The notes under the pieces are model-generated. The model did no database searches. It was not told the origin of the DNA and worked only from the letters and a program-made list of their open reading frames with translations. Below are positions 57,072-64,000 of a stretch of DNA of 64,000 nt, one piece after another. Each line of letters starts with the position of its first letter. Position 1 is the stretch's first letter. A program made the position numbers and the translations under genes. The DNA is from Coprinellus micaceus (lineage: Eukaryota > Basidiomycota > Agaricomycetes > Agaricales > Psathyrellaceae), in contig OX596336.1 in the NCBI GenBank assembly GCA_951394405.1, positions 2,542,001 to 2,606,000 of the forward strand, written 5' to 3'.

Positions 57072-59128
57072 TGCATGCTCACCCTGGTGCACCCCATCTT
57101 GTTCTCAAAATTTCTATTTGGGTGCTCCAGATTTCTGAGGTCAATACATGCTGTCATTCTCGTGTCGCCTCGCCACTGACCAACCTTCCAATCGCAGTAC
57201 AATATCCCCCAAAATGTAGAATATTCAGCCACCAAACAATCGATAATTCCCTGATGAGCAACCCTGGGAGGGCTGCGCGATCGACGTCTGCTGCCAGGGA
57301 TATTCGCGGGCTATGAAGGAGCCTGGGGTTGCCTGTCGCTTGCAGTTAAAATTTGGCTTTCGGCCAGCACTGTGTCCCATAGCCCTATGCGGATTCGCCA
57401 ACCAAAAATAGGGAGGCACCTTGGGGAAACTTGAAGCCGTCTGCCTTCCAATGCGGGTCAATGACCCCTCGCAGGCTTTCTCATTATGCTGCACGTTCCG
57501 CAACGCGCCTTGCGTGGCACCCCGCTTCCAGCAGCGTCCCTCGGGCCTCCATTACTTATGCTCCTCAGCACCTTCCGATCCTGGCGTCCCGGAGTTACTC
57601 AAGATCAGGTGTTCGGAGAACTTCCCAGGTAACTCGCTCCCCTGAAGGTTTGACATCGTCATGCTGACATTTCCTTCCACCAACCTAGTCAATTGACTCA
57701 CTTTCTCTGGGTAGAGCGCCTCTATAATCCTGAGCCCCCCTTTTCCCCGTGAATCGCCGCAATAAAGTTCCCTTATTCTGATTCTCAACGGCGATGCTCA
57801 GGCTGGTTTGGTCTGCTGATGCACACACCCCCGTCCTAAATGCATTCCGAGATCCCTTCCAGAGAACACAGTAGCGATCAGTCAAGCTCTCGTTGAACCG
57901 GTTCGGTGTATCTGTGGTGTAGATCTGATCTTTCAATTGGCTGACTGGCTCTCCACGACCCATAGCAATGCAAACGGCTCCTGCTTTACGGCTTACCTTC
58001 ACAATGAAAGGGGACTAGCTTGAGACCGACCCGCATTGGGCGCTCTTCCAGCATTCAGTCCCGAGCTCTTGGTGAGTTCTTCGATCCAAGTTGCTCTCAC
58101 TGCCCATCACCCTCATAGGCTTACACGGCCTTGGCGTCAGCTTCACAAAACCCTGGACCCCAAAACGTGGGCGTCTAGAATACCGTCAGGTGCATTACCC
58201 ACCTCGAGTATGGGACAGTGCAACATGCAGCAATAACTACAAGTGGGTCCGTGGCGTGGATCTACATAATTATGTTTTGGGTAGGTCGCAGCCTTATCGC
58301 CATCACACTTCATTCAAGTGTACTTGCTCGTGTTGCGAGACAACATTCTAGGGTGCAGGTGAGTGGATGCATCCCTTAACCTTACCTTCTAAACCCCCTG
58401 CTAACCGAGTTCGTCAGGCTCGACCAACGCTCCCTTCCAACGTTCTGTTTCTATAGCCGCACTCCATGAACTGTATTCTGACTTAGACTGCGGCGATGCC
58501 TCCAGCAAACAATACTCATGGAACTTGCCGTTCATATCGAAATTACCGCGGGTGAAAGTCGCTTTCGAAGCTTCATTTAGAGAGAGGAGGCGTAGCCAGC
58601 CATTCAAAGGTGGGCTGGAGTTGGCGATCATCCAGTAATAAATCTTCGGAAACCCCAACACTGATTGACGCCAGGGAATGGGCATGCCTTACCTTTGGGA
58701 CCGAGTCAGATCGAAAGTGTGGGTAGGAACTGGAATGAGTTCCATGTCCCCGCGATCTTGATAGAGAGTAGACCCTCTCGTCAGAATTTCCTTCTGCATC
58801 TGTCCCCCACATTTACAGCAGTCCCCGCCTCGTTGTGCGCTGAAGGTTCTAGAAGAAAGCTAATACTGGTTTGCACCCGAATGCGGCGACTTCGTCAAGC
58901 GCCCATGATATCGAACAACTATGGAAGCAAATCTAAATTCAGGGGCACGATGGGCTGAACTGGGACACGGGAGATCGAATCTCGATTGGTTGTGGCAGAT
59001 GGATTGCTTCCCCTTTTACTGGGTGGCGGCCATGTCCGAAAGTCAAACCATCCCTTATAAGTGGAGCATAGTACGCAGCACCGTCCCCAGGAAACACTCC
59101 TACACTCCTCTTCTCTTCGTTGTCAACC
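57072..59128. other. Long intergenic region, no gene recognised
   Basis: About 2.06 kb between two plus-strand genes. Short ORFs on both strands (for example 57685-58002 and 58401-58685, both minus) match no family I know. A TATA-like element near 59054-59061 belongs to the downstream gene. Confidence 0.45.
59054..59061 (+). promoter_or_regulatory. TATA-like element, FAD oxidase gene
   Basis: CTTATAAG about 70 bp before the start codon at 59129. Confidence 0.35.
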
Positions 59129-61841
59129 ATGGCCCCAAGGCCTATCACTGGCGAGCTCCATCTCGAACTCGTTCAAGCGTGTCGGGGTCCCGTCTACCTC
59201 GTCGGCAATGCTAGGTTGGGTGCCGTAACTCTGGCCATGTCGTGGTCACTCATATTCCTCGCAGCTTCAACGACTACGCGACGATCTTTAACGGAAACGT
59301 TGAAACTCGGGCCCAGGCTGTCGTGTGTCCCCTTGATGCCCAGGACGTGTCTCAGTACGTTGTTCCACTCCCTACGCTCTGTGCACTCGCTCATGACTTC
59401 GCAGGGTTGTCCAGTTCTGCAGCAAACACGCCTTTTCCCCGTCTGTCAAGGCTGGTGGATATGGCACTGCAGGATGGGCTGTCGGTGGGGATATTATCGT
59501 CGATTTGAGCAAAATAATCGAGGTAGACATCGAGCCTCCCCATCCGGACGGGTCATTCACGAGCTTGGCTGAAGTGGCCGGGGCGAACAGCAAAGGCAAA
59601 TCTGCCGTGGACCACTCCCGCTCCAGCACCGGCAAGCGACGCCGCGAAGAAGATTCTGCTCTGCGACGGTATGACGGAGCCTCTCAGCGTGTTGCTTCCC
59701 TTCTCTCTGGTCCCACCCTTGCTGAGCTCGACCGTGTCGACTCGAACTCCAGCTCTGCTAGCGATGGCCCGCCACCCACAACGAGGCGGCGAATTGACCT
59801 CGAGAAGTCTATCTCCGTGACTGAAAGGACAGACTCACAAGACTCGGCTAATTCGATCTCGTCGGGCGACACTAGTGGCGGGGCTTCAATCATTTCCACG
59901 GTCGCGACCACTCCGTCCCCCGTCCCCCTCCCACCTCCGCGGCTTCCTACTTATGGGCCGTCTTCAAGCGGCTCCAAGTTCCCTCCTCGTGCTCAGGACG
60001 AGAGTCCTTTCGGTTACCTCGACAACCCAAGCAACTTCCCGCCGGCGCCGCCAATCTCTGCCGTCCAAGCCCAGTACAACCCTCACGCCATGATGCATTC
60101 TTGGGGCTCAGGCTCTTCTGGTGTTGTTGGAGGTCACCCACAGTTTGGGGCCAACGTTGGTATCGGTGCCTCCCAGGCAGAAGTGATCCATCCTCATGCC
60201 TATGTCACCTTTGGCGCAGGTATGAGGCAGAAGGAAATCGACACCTTCACCGCAAAAAACAAGCTTGAGGCGCGTTATATCAGCGGCTCTGGAGATGGAA
60301 TCCCTTACCACGTCCCATTGTGAGTTCCCTCACTGCGTATAATCGTGTATGGCCTCAGGTTATCCAGGCGCTGATGTCGCCATTGAAGCTCTGCCCATCC
60401 TGTGGGTTCTTCCATCATGCTGCTTGGTGGCTTTGGCTTCTTGAGTCGTATGTACGGTCTCAGCATTGATAATCTTGTCGAAGTCGAGATGGTTCTCGCC
60501 GATGGCCGTGTCGTCATTGTGAACGAGAACGAACATCCAGGTAATTAAACCCTAGCTACACCCCTTCAATGTTACTGACTATGTGCTACCCCCCACACCG
60601 CAGATTTATGGTGGGCTATCAGAGGTGGTGGAACCACGATCGGAATCGCGACTCGGTACAAGGCTAAGGCTTTCCCTGTTCCTGTCGTCTTCGCTGGAAA
60701 CCTTATCTAGTGAGTGAATGGCGTGTCTTCCTAGCGTCCCTTCTATTCTAAACGTCCCTTTCCGATTATGTAGCCGCTTCAATAAAGCAACGGCTCCGTC
60801 TCTCATCAAGCACTTCAGAGACTGCGTCAAAGGTGCTCCACGAGAGCTGTATGCAAACGTGCTCCTCACCGCCGGTCCGCAAGGCAAGGACTCCTTGGTC
60901 GTCATCCAGATGTGCTACGTCGGTCCCCGCGAGAAGGGCCAGGAATATCTCGCGGCTATTAGCTCGTGGACTGGGGAGCGCTGCTTGCTGAACGAAGTCC
61001 ACGAGAAGAGCTTCCTGCATCAGCAAGATAGCGTCGCTCAAGTCTTGAGAGGCAAAGGTACCTTTTTTCTGGCTAAGCCATTCGCTGCAAGGCACTAACA
61101 CTTAGACTTGTTTCATTTTAGCTGGGAGGCAGTGGTTCATCCGCTCCACGCTGGTTGGCTCCCTGCCCGACGATATCATCACCGAAACGGTTCTCGAGTT
61201 CGATGGCGCCCCCGTCGGCTGTAGTGCGTTGCTGTTTCTAACCCTGTGGCACTCGAGGACCCATGGCGCTAATTAAATCCCTGGTCTATCGTTTAGCATG
61301 GCTTTTTGAGCTGGCCGGAGGCGCTGTGGCTGACTTTGAGAATAGCTGCGTCCCTAAAACACAGAGAGAGGCTTCGTTTACAATTGCCGCTCTTCATCAG
61401 TGGGAGATGTGGATTGACGACGACAGATGCGTCGCATCTGCGGAGGAGGTGAGGGAGCACGTTCATTGACGCTGAACTGGTTATTAGGCTGACCCATTTT
61501 CTGAAGTGGATCCACGATACCCTGAAGCCGGTTCAACTTGGGGGCCCATACCCTAGCGTACGTGCTCGCCCCGTCCTCCTCTTCATTGATACTGAGTGTG
61601 TGCGCTCCACCAGTTCCTCGGCCGTCACGAACCTCCCGAACGGACCAAAGGCAGTTACGGTGAAAATTGGTCTCGCCTCGTTGAGATCAAGCAGATGTAC
61701 GACCCGCACAACTTGTTCCGCAACACCTTTTGGCCCCTCAACGCGGATGGCGAGATGGTCGACCCACGTACCCATGAGCCTCCGACCCCCGAGTACATTG
61801 GGGAGGCTTTTCATTCTCGCCCTAACCTGAATTACGATTAA
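59129..61841 (+). CDS. FAD-linked oxidase, berberine-bridge type, with long insert
   Basis: Ten exons (59129-59214, 59265-59354, 59405-60319, 60389-60540, 60604-60709, 60774-61057, 61122-61223, 61297-61448, 61507-61557, 61614-61841) give 721 residues. The FAD PCMH domain has Ala-Val-Val-Cys-Pro, Lys-Ala-Gly-Gly-Tyr-Gly-Thr-Ala-Gly-Trp-Ala (flavin loop), Asp-Ile-Ile-Val-Asp-Leu-Ser and, after the insert, Val-Gly-Ser-Ser-Ile-Met-Leu-Leu-Gly-Gly-Phe-Gly-Phe-Leu-Ser, Ala-Asp-Gly-Arg-Val-Val and Trp-Ala-Ile-Arg-Gly-Gly-Gly. The C-terminal BBE motif Tyr-Asp-Pro-His-Asn-Leu-Phe-Arg is present. The Gly-Gly-Tyr loop lacks the His of the usual Gly-Gly-His, so the 8-alpha histidyl flavin bond may be absent. 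Between the flavin loop and the substrate part lies about 190 residues of Ser/Pro/Asp-rich sequence. Oxidises alcohols, sugars or alkaloid-like substrates; which is unknown. Confidence 0.85.
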
Positions 61842-62283
61842 ATCGCGGTCGCGTGTATTGCGTCCTCTCTTGTAACTGATCCACGCCCGCTTCTATGCTT
61901 ACTCGTACTCCGCTCATGAACTGCTCATGTATCAACGAATATAAATTGTTTTCTGTGTCCTAATATACAGTTGTGACGGTCACACATATGATGGATATGA
62001 TGATGTGAGTAGTCGCGTGGAGCGGATGAGTAGGAGTATCGAAAGCGAGCTAGATGGCTGCCGAATCATGAATCTGGAAGCATGGTAACCCGTGTAGATC
62101 GTAGAAGGATAAGCTAGGATGCAAGGAGGTATCATAAAGCACGGAACCCCGAAGACAAGTGAGGAAGATATATAGATATATATACAAGATGAAGCAAATG
62201 CGGAACGGAGGTGGATAATGAACGGATGTTCACCGCAAGATAAGGAACAGATAGATTCGTATATAGATTCAAATGTGTGCGCC
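61842..62283. other. Convergent 3' regions with AT microsatellite
   Basis: About 440 bp between tail-to-tail genes; 3' UTRs plus a short TA-rich repeat near 62167-62185. Confidence 0.5.
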
Positions 62284-64000
62284 TCACCGAGAGACCGGGA
62301 TGTTCACAGGTTCAAGGAAGCTGGCCAATGCCCACCCCACTTGACCTCGCATGTCTCTGCATAGCAATAGGCAATCCTCTCCCTCATCGACATACAAAGG
62401 CAGTTTGGGATGAATGCTCGGGTGGCCGGCCTCCTGCAGCACCTCGTATAGTATTCCAACGTACAGGTCGAAAAACGGGTAGCTGAAGTAAGACACAGCG
62501 GCGGGAGGGTTGCACGGGTGGATCACCTGGCACACATACTTCGCGGGCTTGGTGGCCCACTGATCAGTGTACGCAGGCGGGAGATGTTGCCTAGGGTCGG
62601 GCACCTGAGGTATTGGTGAAGCGTCGCTGTCGCTTGTTCTGTGACCGCCCTTAAAGAAGGAGGTGATCGAGCTTGAGCGATTGCGGTTGTGGGCTGGGCG
62701 CTGTGGCTTCCCGTTGGGTACTGAGGGGATGGCTAGGGGTGAAGTGGGCGGGCCACCACCAGAGGGCGTAGATTCCAGCACTCTAGACTCAGCTTGGCCG
62801 GTTCGTTTCTTGCTCGTACTTCGCGAGAGACGGACATGGCTGCCGCTGGCCGGCCGGCTGCGTTCGTAGGCGTCGTCTATCGTGATGGCGGTGCCATAAG
62901 GGTGGTTCGCATATGGAGATGAATATGGGTTCTCATCATGGTGCTGATAATCTCCCGGCGATGTCGCCCTCCGCGCCGAAGAAGAGTGCAAGTCCGACGA
63001 CAAGGGCATACTCTTGCGCCGCGGAATTGCTGGCATGCTGGTCGTACTTTCAGGCCTGTTGCTGCTGTTGCTATAGGGGTGGTGGTGTGGAGTGTGGGGC
63101 TGGTGGTGATGGGAATGGTCAACGTGGTGAAAATAATCAGGATATTCGTCCTGTTCGCCATTCCTCCGGGCTGGGGACTTGCCTTTCGCAGTGCGAGCTG
63201 CGGAATGTAGACTATCGTTTGAGCTGCGACGAATTGGCCTGCGCGATGAAGACTCTTCGCTGTTTCTGTTTCGTGAGCGTGCAGAAGGAGCAAGGGGAAG
63301 GGGCGAAGAAACGTAGGTATTCCCGTACAAGGGTGCTGGATCTAACGAGGCGAGTATGTCGGCGGGACCTTTTCGTGAAGGGTCGTAGAGACCTGAAGGC
63401 GCTGGTGGCCTGGCCCTCTCTGGCTCTTGGTATATTTTCTTCGCTTGAATGATGTTGAAGGAGGAAAGAGTATCATTCACGTCCATCCACCGTGAGCTCC
63501 AGACGTTGATCGTCTCCTCATATCCCACGTTAAGCTCCCCATCCACTCGCAACATCTCCCAAAGCTCCCCCCACTTGTCCTTCACGTCCTTCCAAAATCG
63601 CATTTGGATATCCGCCAAGCGCCTAACGGAAACTGCCATTCCCTTGTGCAAAAGAGCGAGATACCGGGGGAGGTCCTCCAGCAACTGTGCGCGGAGTGCG
63701 ACGTAGTTGAGGGAGGCTGCTTGCATCGCCGTGTGAGCCTGTCGACCCTTGGATGCCGGGGGCATGGTCAAGTAGTGATAATGCAACGGTTCCTGTTCAT
63801 GCATGGAGGCCAGAAGCTTGTAGGGTTGGTTCATCGTCTTCAAAAGGTGGGCAATCTCTTTGAGAAGCCGTTCGTTGAGAATGGCCTCAAGGTCGACGCA
63901 GAGTGGCATCAGCTGTTGCTCTACTACTGCGAGGAAAGCCTCGAACGCCTCGCTCTCTTGGTCTACGGACAGTCCAATGACTTTCCCAAAGCCAATGGAC
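62284..64000 (-). CDS. BAR and SH3 protein, probable Dbl-type RhoGEF, 3' part
   Basis: C-terminal 571 codons of a gene that starts beyond the right edge; the frame is open to base 64000. The N-terminal part here is helical and BAR-like: Leu-Lys-Glu-Ile-Ala-His-Leu-Leu-Lys-Thr-Met, Leu-Glu-Asp-Leu-Pro-Arg-Tyr-Leu-Ala-Leu-Leu, Met-Arg-Phe-Trp-Lys-Asp-Val. A Ser/His-rich disordered middle (repeated His-His runs) follows, then an SH3-like end: Phe-Phe-Asp-Leu-Tyr-Val-Gly-Ile-Leu-Tyr-Glu-Val, Glu-Gly-Glu-Asp-Cys-Leu-Leu-Leu-Cys-Arg and Gly-Trp-Ala-Leu-Ala-Ser-Phe. In fungi this BAR-disordered-SH3 layout occurs at the end of Tuba-like Rho guanine exchange factors; the DH domain would lie outside the window, so that part is inference. 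Confidence 0.7.
   Translation of the reverse strand, partial: SIGFGKVIGLSVDQESEAFEAFLAVVEQQLMPLCVDLEAILNERLLKEIAHLLKTMNQPYKLLASMHEQEPLHYHYLTMPPASKGRQAHTAMQAASLNYVALRAQLLEDLPRYLALLHKGMAVSVRRLADIQMRFWKDVKDKWGELWEMLRVDGELNVGYEETINVWSSRWMDVNDTLSSFNIIQAKKIYQEPERARPPAPSGLYDPSRKGPADILASLDPAPLYGNTYVSSPLPLAPSARSRNRNSEESSSRRPIRRSSNDSLHSAARTAKGKSPARRNGEQDEYPDYFHHVDHSHHHQPHTPHHHPYSNSSNRPESTTSMPAIPRRKSMPLSSDLHSSSARRATSPGDYQHHDENPYSSPYANHPYGTAITIDDAYERSRPASGSHVRLSRSTSKKRTGQAESRVLESTPSGGGPPTSPLAIPSVPNGKPQRPAHNRNRSSSITSFFKGGHRTSDSDASPIPQVPDPRQHLPPAYTDQWATKPAKYVCQVIHPCNPPAAVSYFSYPFFDLYVGILYEVLQEAGHPSIHPKLPLYVDEGEDCLLLCRDMRGQVGWALASFLEPVNIPVSR

Noticed and set aside
1..64000. tRNA genes, rRNA, CRISPR arrays, transposon terminal repeats
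   Set aside because: I scanned for B-box-like GGTTCGAATCC patterns, spaced repeats and long inverted or direct repeats by eye and found none convincing; a tRNAscan and self-alignment would be decisive.

Overview
The window is nuclear DNA from a filamentous basidiomycete, most likely an agaricomycete. Coding sequence is broken by many short introns (about 45-90 nt, GT..AG with occasional GC..AG), genes sit on both strands with short spacers, and recognisable products are fungal: a DASH kinetochore subunit (Duo1), ATG27, a four-RRM NRD1-type protein, phenylalanine ammonia-lyase, allantoinase, a Yippee zinc protein and an F-BAR/SH3 protein. There are no operons, phage genes or CRISPR arrays. Exon boundaries were worked out by hand by joining reading frames across plausible splice sites; for nearly every complete model the exon lengths sum to a multiple of three.

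Layout. 1-5.4 kb: 3' end of a Kre9/Knh1-like wall protein, DUO1, a protein with two viroplasmin-like RNase H1 N-terminal domains, and ATG27. 6.4-14.2 kb: ataxin-3 type Josephin deubiquitinase, a PA/TM/RING-H2 E3 ligase and an F-box protein, so three ubiquitin-system genes in a row. 14.2-23.3 kb: a sparse stretch with a decayed aldo-keto reductase pseudogene, allantoinase, Yippee and a flavin-reductase-like protein. 23.8-30.3 kb: iron-type alcohol dehydrogenase, a mitochondrial-type CDF metal transporter and PAL. 31.9-43.3 kb: Tcp11/Sok1 protein and a carnosine N-methyltransferase homologue sharing a 149-bp divergent promoter, a small Ser/Pro-rich protein, NRD1, a large disordered protein and coatomer zeta. 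43.7-64 kb: a tiny membrane protein, F-BAR/SH3 protein, GT2 cellulose-synthase-like enzyme, CHY zinc-finger protein, a seven-helix-like membrane protein, a Yar1-type ankyrin protein, a berberine-bridge-type FAD oxidase with a very long low-complexity insert, and the 3' part of a BAR/SH3 (probable RhoGEF) gene running off the right edge.

Most of these are housekeeping or cell-biology genes that do not act together. The only neighbourhood suggesting joint chemistry is 22-30 kb (flavin reductase, Fe-ADH/maleylacetate-reductase family, PAL), which could belong to aromatic metabolism; this is inference from families and from the head-to-head arrangement of the first two.

Several stretches of 1-2 kb (8.3-9.7, 14.2-15.4, 19.9-22.1, 30.3-31.9, 48.2-49.7, 57.1-59.1 kb) hold no gene I can defend.
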